Shown one piece after another: positions 1 to 7,155 of a DNA stretch of 12,063 bases. The stretch is from assembly GCA_023434015.1 (NCBI GenBank), contig JAEYTM010000213.1, positions 1 to 12,063 of the forward strand, given 5' to 3'. The stretch comes from Pseudomonadota bacterium (GTDB lineage Bacteria; Pseudomonadota; Alphaproteobacteria; Caulobacterales; Caulobacteraceae). Both the position numbers and the translations under genes were made by a program. The notes beneath the pieces were generated by a model. It was not told where the DNA came from. It made no database searches and saw only the letters and a program-made list of their open reading frames with translations. Every line of letters begins with the position of its first letter. Position 1 is the first letter of the stretch.

Positions 1-94
1 GGGTCCAGCACCAGCCCTCGCGGCGGCGGGCCGCCTGGGCGGTCAGGTCGGTTGAGAACGCGGGCGCGGCGTCGGCGAGCGAGGGGGCGCGCAC
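1..94 (-). CDS. Possible 5' end of an unrecognised leftward gene, cut by the window edge
   Basis: On the minus strand a GTG at 94-92 opens a frame that stays open for 31 codons to the window edge. A GAGGGG ribosome-binding sequence lies about four bases upstream. Almost every third codon position is G or C, while second positions are mixed, which is how coding sequence looks in this genome. The peptide begins MRAPSLADAAPAF and continues with a basic Gln-Ala-Ala-Arg-Arg-Arg stretch; I do not recognise it. The ATG two bases upstream (96-94) is in another frame and stops at 43. The gene would lie downstream of aroG, past the hairpin element at 122-177. The fragment is too short for a firm call and could be chance in 70% GC DNA. 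Confidence 0.33.
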   Translation of the reverse strand, partial: MRAPSLADAAPAFSTDLTAQAARRREGWCWT

Positions 95-121
95 ATGTCC
101 CCTCGCCGGCCAAGCCAGCGC

Positions 122-177
122 AACCCCTCATCCGACCGCCGGGCGGGCCGCCTTCTCCCGCAGGGGGAGAAGGGGTT
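122..177. repeat. Hairpin-forming intergenic element downstream of aroG (REP-like; possible terminator)
   Basis: CCTTCTCCC (151-159) and GGGAGAAGG (165-173) form a perfect 9-bp stem around a 5-nt loop. An outer pair, AACCCCT (122-128) and AGGGGTT (171-177), can pair as an alternative. The element abuts the aroG stop codon (TAA at 179-177). From memory, the layout CCCTCATCC... CCTTCTCCC-loop-GGGAGAAGGGG resembles a dispersed intergenic repeat family common in alphaproteobacterial genomes; only one copy is in this window, so repetition cannot be shown here. The hairpin could end or stabilise the aroG transcript, but no T-tract follows it in the leftward direction. Confidence 0.6.
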
Positions 178-1556
178 TAGCCAGCCGCGCGGGCTGTCGC
201 GCCGAGGCGTTCTTCCTTGAGCTTCTCGGCGACCAGGAAGGCCAGTTCCAGGGCCTGTTCGCCGTTCAGGCGGGGGTCGCAGTGGGTGTGGTAGCGGTCG
301 GCGAGATCGCCTTCCGTCAGGGCCCGGGCGCCGCCGAGGCATTCGGTGACGTTCTGGCCGGTCATCTCCAGGTGCACGCCGCCGGGGTGGACGCCCTCGG
401 ACTCGCAGATCTCCACGAAGCTCTTCACCTCGGAGAGGATGCGGTCGAACGGCCGGGTCTTGTAGCCGTTGGCGGCCGTCAGGGTGTTGCCGTGCATCGG
501 GTCGATGGCCCAGACGACGCTGCGGCCGGCGGCCTTGGTGGCCCGCAGCAGGCGCGGCAGGCGGTCGGCGATCTTGTCGTGGCCGAAGCGGCCGTAGAGG
601 GTCAGGCGGCCGGGCTCGTTCTTCGGGTTGAGCACGTCGGCCAGGCGCAGCAGGTCGTCGCCCTCCATGGTCGGGCCGCACTTCATGCCGATCGGGTTCC
701 TGATCCCGCGGAAGTACTCGACGTGGGCGCCGCCCAGGTCGCGGGTGCGCTCGCCGATCCACACCAGGTGGGCGGAGGTGTCGTACCACTCGCCGGAGGT
801 GGAATCGACGCGGGTCATGGCCTCCTCGAAGCCCAGCAGCAGGGCTTCGTGGCTGGTGAAGAACTCCACCTGATGCAGGCTGGGATGGCTCTGCGGGGTG
901 ACGCCGATGGCCTGCATGAAGGCCAGGGATTCGCTGATCTTCTCGGCCAGCTCGCGATAGCGCGCGCCCTGCGGGCTGCCGGCGACGAAGCCGAGCGTCC
1001 AGCGGTGGATGTTGTGCAGGTCGGCATAGCCGCCGCCGGCGAAGGCGCGCAGCAGGTTCAGGGTGGCGGCCGACTGGGAATAGGCCTGGAGCAGGCGCGC
1101 GGGGTCCGGGGTGCGGGCCTCGCCGTCGAACTCCATGCCGTTGATGATGTCGCCGCGGTAGGACGGCAGGGTCGTCTCGCCCTGGGCCTCGACGGCCGAG
1201 GAGCGCGGCTTGGCGAACTGGCCGGCCATGCGGCCGACCTTCACCACCGGCTTGCCGCCGGCGAAGGTCAGCACCACCGCCATCTGCAGGATCAGGCGGA
1301 AGGTGTCGCGGATGTTGTCGGCGTGGAATTCCTTGAAGCTCTCGGCGCAGTCGCCGCCCTGCAGCAGGAAGGCGCGGCCTTCCGAGACCTCGCCCAGCAG
1401 GCTCTTCAGCCGGCGCGCCTCACCGGCGAACACCAGCGGCGGCATCCCGCGGAGGGTCTGTTCGGCCTTGGCCAGCGCCGCCTGATCCGGATAGTCGGTC
1501 GGCATGTGCTTGGCGGGCTTCGATCTCCAGGAAGCAGGCGTCCAGTGCTCGGTCAT
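177..1556 (-). CDS. aroG: 3-deoxy-7-phosphoheptulonate synthase, class II (DAHP synthase)
   Basis: Condenses phosphoenolpyruvate with erythrose 4-phosphate to give DAHP, the first step of the shikimate pathway; cytosolic and metal-dependent. The 459-residue protein is a full-length class II (plant/Mycobacterium-type) enzyme. Expected metal ligands are present: Cys70 in GGDCAES, His355 in DPMHGNT, Glu397 in GGVHLEMTGQN and Asp427 in HCDPRLN. Substrate-binding motifs include KVGRMAGQFAKPRS (106-119), ERTRD (269-273) and MKCGP (291-295). The ATG start has a good ribosome binding site (GAAGGACG just upstream). It lies 71 nt beyond the O-antigen-ligase gene on the same strand, so it may be read from the glmU operon or from its own promoter. 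The proximal half lacks the long N-terminal extension of plant and mycobacterial homologues. The family call is secure; the symbol varies between genomes. Confidence 0.96.
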   Translation of the reverse strand: MTEHWTPASWRSKPAKHMPTDYPDQAALAKAEQTLRGMPPLVFAGEARRLKSLLGEVSEGRAFLLQGGDCAESFKEFHADNIRDTFRLILQMAVVLTFAGGKPVVKVGRMAGQFAKPRSSAVEAQGETTLPSYRGDIINGMEFDGEARTPDPARLLQAYSQSAATLNLLRAFAGGGYADLHNIHRWTLGFVAGSPQGARYRELAEKISESLAFMQAIGVTPQSHPSLHQVEFFTSHEALLLGFEEAMTRVDSTSGEWYDTSAHLVWIGERTRDLGGAHVEYFRGIRNPIGMKCGPTMEGDDLLRLADVLNPKNEPGRLTLYGRFGHDKIADRLPRLLRATKAAGRSVVWAIDPMHGNTLTAANGYKTRPFDRILSEVKSFVEICESEGVHPGGVHLEMTGQNVTECLGGARALTEGDLADRYHTHCDPRLNGEQALELAFLVAEKLKEERLGATARAAG

Positions 1557-1611
1557 CGTCCTTCAACTCCGCGCCATTCCCCCGACTACGGGCGGCGAAA
1601 GCGGGCCTTCT

Positions 1612-1628
1612 ACCCTCATATGGGGGGT
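1612..1628 (-). other. Weak stem-loop between the O-antigen-ligase gene and aroG
   Basis: ACCCTCATATGGGGGGT can fold into a stem with ACCC/GGGT ends, one mismatch and a short loop containing CATATG. It overlaps the last base of the ligase stop codon and lies 56 nt before the aroG start. No T-run follows in the direction of transcription, so intrinsic termination is doubtful. It may simply mark the boundary between the upstream operon and aroG. Confidence 0.2.
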
Positions 1629-2839
1629 CAGGTCGATGGCTCCAGGGCCGCTTGCCGTGCGACCATCACGCCCATGGCCCCCGCCAGGGCGCCCAGGGCC
1701 AGCCACCACTCCTGCCAGACGCCGAAATTCAGGGCGCCGAACAGCAGGTAGACGGCGGCCGAGGCGGCCATCGCCGCGGCGGCCAGATCCGGCGCCTGAC
1801 GCGCCAGCCGACGCAGCGCCAGGGCCCAGAAGGCCGCCGCCGCCGCCGCGCCCGCCAGGCCCAGCTCCAGCCAAAGCTGCAGGGGGCCGTTGTGCGGGTG
1901 AAGCTGGATGCCCGGGGCGAACATCCGGCTCGCCTCCAGGCCCCAGCCGCGCAGCGGGTGGTCGGCGATCCAGTCGATGGCGTGGCTCCAGTAGCCCATG
2001 CGCATGGACCAGGAGAGCGGCACGGCCTGCTGCAGGGTTTCGTAGGCCCCGCTCTGGCGCACCAGCCAGACAAGGGCCGGCATGGCCAGGAACAGGCCGG
2101 CGGCCACGATCGCGGCGACCGACGGCCCGCCCCGCGGCCAGCGCCAGACGGCGAGCCCCGCCGCGCCCGCGAGCAGCACCGCCAGGGCCGGGGCGTCGGA
2201 ATCGAAGGTCAGGGCGGCGACCACCGCCCCGACCGCCATGGGCGCGGCCAGCCAGCCGGGCGCGCCCGCCCTCAGCCCCCCGGCCGCCGCCAGCGGCCAC
2301 AGCAGGGCGAGGACGAAGCTCGCCTGGCCGAGGTTCTTGCCCGCCAGGTCCGGGCGGATCGGCCCCTCGTAGAGGATGTGGAGCTGGCGGTAGATCGCCG
2401 CGCCGCTGACCGCCTCGACGAACAGAACCAGCCCCATCAGCGCCATGCCCCAGGCCAGCACCCTGAGCGCCAGCCGCACGAGCCGGCGATCGGCGCGGCG
2501 GGCCGCGCAGACCGCGCTCCAGTAGAGCGGCAGCTCCAGGCCGAGCTTGAGGGCGGTGCTGGACTCCGGATTCTTCGGGACGAACGGACTCCAGGTGGTC
2601 GAGGCCGCGGCCCAGATCAGGGCGACGAGCAGCACGACCGCGAGCGGACGGTCCTCGTTGGTGATGCGCAGGGCCGGCAGGCACAGCAGGCCGACGAGGG
2701 CCGCCACCGGCGCGAACGCCAGCGGCCCCAGCCAGCCGACCAGCGGGGTGAGCGCCGCCGCCCCGACCAGCATCCAGCCGCACCAGACTCCGAGCCGGTC
2801 GCGATGAGGCGGGGAAGCCGGCGCGGCGGACAGGGTCAC
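1628..2839 (-). CDS. O-antigen ligase / polymerase family integral membrane protein
   Basis: A 403-residue polytopic inner-membrane protein with about ten or more hydrophobic segments, from residue 18 to 395. The Wzy/WaaL-type signature is in the C-terminal half: Arg280 and Tyr283-Trp284, then HPLRGWG (294-300) and HPHN (314-317) followed by LQLWLELGLAG. These mark the periplasmic loop of O-antigen ligases and related polysaccharide polymerases. The family joins or polymerises undecaprenyl-linked glycans; acceptor and donor cannot be told from sequence. I chose the GTG at 2839 because it shares GTGA with the gor stop codon. Starting further upstream would add an Arg-rich, non-hydrophobic extension inside gor. 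No glycosyltransferase, flippase or other polysaccharide gene is adjacent, so it is an isolated member of its pathway. A GCC run near 1832-1850 encodes a poly-Ala stretch in one membrane helix. Confidence 0.85.
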   Translation of the reverse strand: MTLSAAPASPPHRDRLGVWCGWMLVGAAALTPLVGWLGPLAFAPVAALVGLLCLPALRITNEDRPLAVVLLVALIWAAASTTWSPFVPKNPESSTALKLGLELPLYWSAVCAARRADRRLVRLALRVLAWGMALMGLVLFVEAVSGAAIYRQLHILYEGPIRPDLAGKNLGQASFVLALLWPLAAAGGLRAGAPGWLAAPMAVGAVVAALTFDSDAPALAVLLAGAAGLAVWRWPRGGPSVAAIVAAGLFLAMPALVWLVRQSGAYETLQQAVPLSWSMRMGYWSHAIDWIADHPLRGWGLEASRMFAPGIQLHPHNGPLQLWLELGLAGAAAAAAFWALALRRLARQAPDLAAAAMAASAAVYLLFGALNFGVWQEWWLALGALAGAMGVMVARQAALEPST

Positions 2840-4218
2840 GCCGGCTGGCCCAGGCCCGCCGGAACTTGCTTCTCGCGCATGGTCACCAGCTCTTCGGCCA
2901 GGGTCGGGTGGACGGCGCAGGTGGCGTCCCACTGGGCCTTGGTGACGCCCATCTTGATGGCGATGGCGGCCATCTGGATCATTTCCGGCGCGTCGGGCCC
3001 GACCACGTGGCAGCCGAGGATCTGCTGGGTGGCCGCGTCGACCACCAGCTTCAGCAGCGACCGCTCGTCGCCGCCCGCGAAGGCGTATTTCATCGGCCGC
3101 AGCCGGGCGAGGTAGATGTCCACCTTGCTGTACTTGTGGCGGGCGTCGGCCTCCGACAGGCCGACCGAGCCGATCGGCGGCTGGGAGAACACCGCCGAGG
3201 CGACCATCTCGTGGTCGAAGCTGGTCGGCCGGCCGTTGAACTCGGTGTCGGCGAAGGCGTGGCCCTCGCGGATCGCCACCGGCGTCAGATTGATGCGGTC
3301 GGTGACGTCGCCCACCGCCCAGATGCTGTCGACATTGGTCCGGGAGTATTCGTCGACCACCACGGCGCCGGTCTCGGACAGCTTCACGCCGGCCGCTTCC
3401 AGGCCAAGGCCCTCGACGTAGGGCTCACGTCCCACGGCGAACAGCACCACGTCGGATTCGAAGCCGTGATGCTCGGTGCAGTGGCTGACCAGGCCGCTGG
3501 CGGTCTTCTCGATGCGGGCGTGCTGGGCGCCGAGGATCACCTTGATCCCCCGCTTCTCCATCTCCTCGGCGACGTGGGCGCGGACGTCGTCGTCGAAGCC
3601 GCGCAGGATGTTGGGGCCCCGGTGGACCAGGGTGGTCTCGACGCCGAGGCCGTTGAAGATGCCGGCGAACTCCACGGCGATATAGCCGCCGCCGGCGATG
3701 ACGATCCGCTTCGGCAGCTGCGGCAGGTGGAACGCCTCGTTGGAGGTGATCGCGTGTTCGACGCCCGGCAGCTCGGCCGGCATCCACGGTCGGCCGCCGG
3801 TGGCGATCAGGATGCGCTGGGCGGTGACGCGCCCGTGGCCCTCGACCTCCACCGTGTGCGGGTCGATCACCCGCCCCTTGCCGTGGACGAGCTCGGCGCC
3901 GGCGTTCTGCAGGTTGCGGACATAGATTCCGGAGAGCCGGGCGATCTCCTTGTCCTTTTCGGCGAGGAAGGCCGGCCAGTCGAAACTGCTCTCGCCGACG
4001 GTCCAGCCGTAGCCTTTGGCCAGCTTGAAATGGTGCGCGAATTCAGACGCATACACCATGAACTTCTTGGGCACGCAGCCGCGGATGACGCAGGTGCCGC
4101 CGACGCGGTGCTCCTCCGCCACAGCCACCTTGGCGCCGGACAGGGCCGCCACCCGCGCGGCGCGCACGCCGCCCGAGCCGGCGCCGATGACGAACAGGTC
4201 GAAGTCGTAAGTCGCCAC
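2836..4218 (-). CDS. gor: Glutathione-disulfide reductase
   Basis: An FAD flavoprotein that reduces oxidised glutathione with NADPH; cytosolic homodimer. The 460-residue length is normal. The N-terminal FAD site is GAGSGG (12-17). The redox-active disulfide is Cys43/Cys48 in GTCVIRGCVPKK. The NADPH domain has GGGYIAVEFAG (176-186) and the NADPH-specific arginines Arg200 and Arg206 in HRGPNILR. The second FAD motif is AVGDVTD (301-307). The C-terminal catalytic pair His437/Glu442 is in HPTLAEE, with the dimer-interface region following. The CVIRGC spacing and paired arginines favour glutathione reductase over dihydrolipoamide dehydrogenase or mercuric reductase. The start is GTG, 10 nt after rpiA, with a GAGGAG ribosome binding site that overlaps the rpiA stop. 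Its stop overlaps the next gene's GTG, which indicates translational coupling. Confidence 0.96.
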   Translation of the reverse strand: MATYDFDLFVIGAGSGGVRAARVAALSGAKVAVAEEHRVGGTCVIRGCVPKKFMVYASEFAHHFKLAKGYGWTVGESSFDWPAFLAEKDKEIARLSGIYVRNLQNAGAELVHGKGRVIDPHTVEVEGHGRVTAQRILIATGGRPWMPAELPGVEHAITSNEAFHLPQLPKRIVIAGGGYIAVEFAGIFNGLGVETTLVHRGPNILRGFDDDVRAHVAEEMEKRGIKVILGAQHARIEKTASGLVSHCTEHHGFESDVVLFAVGREPYVEGLGLEAAGVKLSETGAVVVDEYSRTNVDSIWAVGDVTDRINLTPVAIREGHAFADTEFNGRPTSFDHEMVASAVFSQPPIGSVGLSEADARHKYSKVDIYLARLRPMKYAFAGGDERSLLKLVVDAATQQILGCHVVGPDAPEMIQMAAIAIKMGVTKAQWDATCAVHPTLAEELVTMREKQVPAGLGQPA

Positions 4219-4228
4219 GCAGCGCTCC

Positions 4229-4915
4229 TCAGGGTTCCATCGTCGTCACGCCATCGGGCGTGCCGATCAGCGCCTGGTCGGCCAGGTCGAGGAACAGGCC
4301 GTGGTCCACGACCCCGGTCACGCCCTTCAGCGCCAGGGCCAGGCCCGCCGGCTCCTCGATCCGTCCGCAGGCGGCGTCATATATGAGGTTTCCGCCGTCG
4401 GTGCGCACCGGCAGGCCGTCCTTCATCCGCAGGCGCGGGGCGACGCCGATCTCGGCCTCCACCAGCACGTCGCAGATGCGCAGGGCCGTGGTCTTGTGCC
4501 CGAAGGCTACCACCTCGATGGGCAACGGGAATTGTCCCAGCGTTTTCACGGACTTGGCGGCGTCGGCTATGACCACGCAGCGGCGCGAGGCCTCCCAGAC
4601 CAGCTTCTCGCGCAGCAGGGCCGCGCCGCCGCCCTTGATCAGCGACAGGCCGGGGCCGATCTCGTCGGCGCCGTCGACCGTGAGGTCGATCTCGCGGGTT
4701 TCGCCAAGCTCGGCGAGCTTCATGCCGAGGCCGGCCGCCAGGTCCGCGGTCGCCTGGGAGGTCGAGACGCAGGTCACGTCCAGCCCGCGCGCCGCCAGGG
4801 CCCGCACGAACCAGGCCGCGGTGGAGCCGGTCCCCAGGCCCACCACCATGCCGCTTTCGACCAGCGCCGCCGCGGCTTCGCCGGCCGCCCGCTTCTGGGC
4901 GTCGATATCGCTCAT
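4229..4915 (-). CDS. rpiA: Ribose-5-phosphate isomerase A
   Basis: Interconverts ribose 5-phosphate and ribulose 5-phosphate in the non-oxidative pentose phosphate pathway; cytosolic. Numbering from the ATG at 4915 gives 228 residues, typical of the family. The phosphate-binding loop GLGTGSTA is at 26-33. Catalytic residues fall where they do in E. coli RpiA: Asp81 and Asp84 in DGADE, Lys94 in KGGGAAL and Glu103 in LREK. A GTG directly before the ATG (4918-4916) is an alternative start adding one residue. The ATG overlaps the glmU stop as TGATG, with an AAGG ribosome binding sequence inside the end of glmU. It sits between glmU and gor in a tightly packed leftward operon. Confidence 0.96.
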   Translation of the reverse strand: MSDIDAQKRAAGEAAAALVESGMVVGLGTGSTAAWFVRALAARGLDVTCVSTSQATADLAAGLGMKLAELGETREIDLTVDGADEIGPGLSLIKGGGAALLREKLVWEASRRCVVIADAAKSVKTLGQFPLPIEVVAFGHKTTALRICDVLVEAEIGVAPRLRMKDGLPVRTDGGNLIYDAACGRIEEPAGLALALKGVTGVVDHGLFLDLADQALIGTPDGVTTMEP

Positions 4916-6273
4916 CACCTTGCCTTCTTGGCCGCCCTGGCGGCGCGCTTGAGTTCACGGAAACGGGTCGCCCAGCCGGGCTTCTCCACCTGGGGCGCGC
5001 GGGCCAGGGCCAGGGCGCCGTCGGCGACATCCCCGGTGATCACCGAGCCGGAACCGGTCATCGCCCCGACCCCGACGCGCACCGGCGCGACCAGGGCGGT
5101 GTTCGAGCCGATGAAGGCGTTCTCGCCCACCTCGGTCGGATATTTGTCGAAGCCATCGTAGTTGCAGAAGATCGTGCCGGCGCCGATGTTGGCGCCCGCC
5201 CCGACCACGCCATCGCCCAGGTAGCTGAGGTGGTTGGCCTTGGCGCCCTGCCCCACCGTCACCTTCTTCACCTCGACGAAATTGCCGATGTGGGCCGCCT
5301 CGCCGATGTCGGCTCCGGGCCGCAGGCGGGCGTAGGGACCGACCAGGGCCCCCGCGCGGACGGTCGCCCCCTCCAGATGACTGAAGGCGCGGATCACCGC
5401 CCCGACCTCCACCACCACGCCGGGGCCGAAGACCACATAGGGCTCGATCGTCGCGCCGGGGGCGATGCGCGTGTCCCAGGAGAAATGCACCGTCTCCGGC
5501 GCCGGCATGGCCACGCCGTCGTAGAGGAAGTGGGTGCGCTGACGCTGCTGGAAGATGGTCTCCGCCGCGGTGAGCTGGTGCTGGGTGTCCGCGCCCATGA
5601 CCGCGCTTTCCGGCGCGATCACCGCGCGGACCAGCTTTTCCTCGGCGTTGGCGATCGCCACCACGCCGGTCAGGAAATATTCCCGCTTGGGATTGTCGTC
5701 GGTCAGCTTGCCGAGCCAGCGGAACAGGTCCTGGCGGCCGGCGCAGAGCATGCCCGAGTAGCAGACGCGCACGGCCTTCTGGTCCTCGGTCGCCTCGCTC
5801 GGCTCGACGATGCGGATGACGTGTCCGTCCGCGCCGCGGATCAGCCGGCCGTACAGCAGGGTGTCCACCGGCTCGAACCCCAGCAGGGCGAGCGGCGTGC
5901 CGTTGGCGCGCATCTGGAACAGCGGCTCCAGGTCCGCGGCCTGCAGCAGCGGGCAGTCGGCGTTGGTGACAAGGACGTCGCCGTCGAAGTCCGCCAGCGC
6001 CGGCCCGGCCGCCATCACCGCATGGCCGGTCCCCAGCGGCGGGTCCTGCACGGCGACCGCCGCCTCGCCCAGCCGGCGCACGACCAGTTCCCGCACCGCG
6101 GGGCTGTGATTGCCGACCACGACCACGATGCGCTCGCAACCGGTCGCCTGCACGGTGTCGATGATCCTGTCGAGCAGGGTCCGGCCGCCAACCTTGTGAA
6201 GCACTTTCGGGATCGGGGACTTCATGCGCGTGCCCTGGCCGGCGGCAAGGATCACGGCGGCGCGGGCGGTCAT
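4915..6273 (-). CDS. glmU: Bifunctional GlmU: UDP-N-acetylglucosamine pyrophosphorylase / glucosamine-1-phosphate N-acetyltransferase
   Basis: Makes UDP-GlcNAc for peptidoglycan and lipopolysaccharide in two steps: acetylation of glucosamine 1-phosphate, then uridylyl transfer. The 452-residue protein has both domains. The N-terminal Rossmann-like domain (1 to about 230) carries the nucleotide motif LAAGQGTRMKS (9-19), Lys23 and the metal-binding Asp106. The C-terminal left-handed beta-helix (about 255-430) shows hexapeptide periodicity. It contains the acetyltransferase motif NHLSYLGD with His348, the counterpart of E. coli His363, and GANIGAGT (360-367). Several sugar-pocket positions of the N-domain differ from the E. 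coli consensus (Asn104-Ala105, Leu140, Tyr172, Gly203); see findings. The ATG has GGAGA about nine bases upstream. It is the first gene of the leftward operon and is divergent from gph. Confidence 0.95.
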   Translation of the reverse strand: MTARAAVILAAGQGTRMKSPIPKVLHKVGGRTLLDRIIDTVQATGCERIVVVVGNHSPAVRELVVRRLGEAAVAVQDPPLGTGHAVMAAGPALADFDGDVLVTNADCPLLQAADLEPLFQMRANGTPLALLGFEPVDTLLYGRLIRGADGHVIRIVEPSEATEDQKAVRVCYSGMLCAGRQDLFRWLGKLTDDNPKREYFLTGVVAIANAEEKLVRAVIAPESAVMGADTQHQLTAAETIFQQRQRTHFLYDGVAMPAPETVHFSWDTRIAPGATIEPYVVFGPGVVVEVGAVIRAFSHLEGATVRAGALVGPYARLRPGADIGEAAHIGNFVEVKKVTVGQGAKANHLSYLGDGVVGAGANIGAGTIFCNYDGFDKYPTEVGENAFIGSNTALVAPVRVGVGAMTGSGSVITGDVADGALALARAPQVEKPGWATRFRELKRAARAAKKAR

Positions 6274-6323
6274 GGGTGGTCGTCTCCGGTCACTCGAAAC
6301 GGTGAGTCAGCGCAGTGTCGGAG

Positions 6324-6369
6324 AGCCTTACCAAGCCTTGTGGCGCGGCGCGAGAAGCGGCTAAGCCTT
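6324..6369. promoter_or_regulatory. Three phased AGCCTT hexamers in the glmU/gph divergent promoter region
   Basis: AGCCTT occurs at 6324-6329, 6334-6339 and 6364-6369, so starts are exactly 10 and 30 bases apart, about whole turns of the helix. The second and third copies extend to AAGCCTT, an odd dyad (AAG-C-CTT). The second also sits in the 9-bp dyad CAAGCCTTG, and the third overlaps GGCTAAGCC (6359-6367). The copies lie in the only promoter-sized gap between the divergent glmU and gph genes (6274-6410). This is consistent with binding sites for a regulator of either gene. No known regulator is assigned and chance is possible. Confidence 0.3.
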
Positions 6370-6410
6370 CCGGCCATTCCCGGGAGAATCCATGAGCCGC
6401 CGCGTGACCC

Positions 6411-7106
6411 ATGGCCGTTGACCTGAGCGCCCTGGCCGGCGCGACGATCGCCTTCGACCTGGACAGCACCCTCGTGGACACCGCCCCGGACCTGATCGGC
6501 ACGCTCAACGTCCTGCTGGCGCAGGACGGCCACCCCCCCTTGCCGCTGGACGAGGCGCGCCCCTTCCTCGGCCGAGGCGCCCGCTGGCTGATCGAACGCG
6601 GCTTCACCGCCGCCGGCGCGCCGGCGCCGCCGGAGCGCATGCCCGAGCTGTTCGATCGGTTCATCGCCCGCTACCTGGCGCACATCGCCGACGAGAGCCG
6701 CCCCTTCCCGGGGGTGGTCGCGACGCTGGAGGCTCTCGGCGACGCCGGGGCGAAGCTGTGCGTCTGCACCAACAAGCGCACCGACCTGTCGGTGGCCCTG
6801 CTCGACGCCCTGGACCTGACCCGCCACTTCCAGGCGGTGATCGGCGCCGACCTCACCCCGGCCATCAAGCCGGACCCGCGCCATCTGATGGTGGCCGTCG
6901 AGGCGGTCGGCGGAGACGTCGCCCGCACCGTGATGGTCGGCGACGCCGCCACCGACGCCGGGGCCGCCCGCGCCGCCGGCGCCGGCCTGGTGCTGGTCAG
7001 CTTCGGCTATACGGAAATCCCGGCGCAGGAGCTGGCGCCCGACGTGCTGATCCACAGTTTCCCCGATCTCACCGAAGCCTGCGTGACGCTGCTCACCCAC
7101 CGTTGA
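6411..7106 (+). CDS. gph: Phosphoglycolate phosphatase, HAD family (Gph-type)
   Basis: Hydrolyses 2-phosphoglycolate, a by-product of oxidative DNA damage repair and metabolism, to glycolate; cytosolic. At 231 residues the length is typical. The HAD motifs are all present: motif I FDLDSTLVDT with nucleophile Asp16 and acid/base Asp18, motif II Thr120 in CTNKR, motif III Lys153 in IKPDP, and motif IV Asp178/Asp182 in VGDAATD. The cap domain lies between about residues 24 and 97. Motif I has Ser19 where most relatives have Gly. The upstream in-frame TGA at 6405-6407 rules out a longer protein. The ATG at 6411 has no clear ribosome binding site; a GGGAGA at 6382-6387 instead precedes a 9-codon mini-ORF (6392-6421) that overlaps this start. 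Substrate is inferred from family and from its position next to glmU; another small phosphorylated metabolite remains possible. Confidence 0.88.
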   Translation: MAVDLSALAGATIAFDLDSTLVDTAPDLIGTLNVLLAQDGHPPLPLDEARPFLGRGARWLIERGFTAAGAPAPPERMPELFDRFIARYLAHIADESRPFPGVVATLEALGDAGAKLCVCTNKRTDLSVALLDALDLTRHFQAVIGADLTPAIKPDPRHLMVAVEAVGGDVARTVMVGDAATDAGAARAAGAGLVLVSFGYTEIPAQELAPDVLIHSFPDLTEACVTLLTHR

Positions 7107-7155
7107 CGCCTCGCGCCGCCGTCAAGCCGGAACAAACCCCCCGACGCCGGGTTGT

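Noticed and set aside
43..789. 248-codon Arg/Pro-rich minus-strand frame overlapping aroG and running past its stop
   Set aside because: Arg/Pro/Gly-biased translation typical of the wrong frame of the same strand. The part beyond aroG has no independent support.
282..1751. 489-codon open frame on the plus strand opposite aroG
   Set aside because: It mirrors a protein with all class II DAHP synthase residues. The product is His/Ala/Gly/Asp-rich without family motifs, as expected for the antisense of a 70% GC gene.
1829..1855. GCC-rich run as a slippery simple repeat (phase variation)
   Set aside because: The unit is a codon, so length changes keep the frame, and it encodes alanines in a membrane helix where Ala is ordinary.
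2866..4386. 506-codon open frame on the plus strand opposite gor
   Set aside because: Antisense shadow of a fully conserved glutathione reductase; no membrane, enzyme or binding motif seen.
6338..6366. TTGTGG, 17 nt, CTAAGC as a gph promoter
   Set aside because: Both hexamers match poorly to a housekeeping consensus in this clade. Only the AGCCTT repeats that overlap it are worth reporting.
7103..7108. TTGACG at the end of gph, matching the Caulobacter -35 consensus, as promoter of the PQQ dehydrogenase operon
   Set aside because: No acceptable -10 element is seen at either the 10-14 or the 16-18 nt spacing, and the hexamer overlaps the gph stop codon, so chance is likely.
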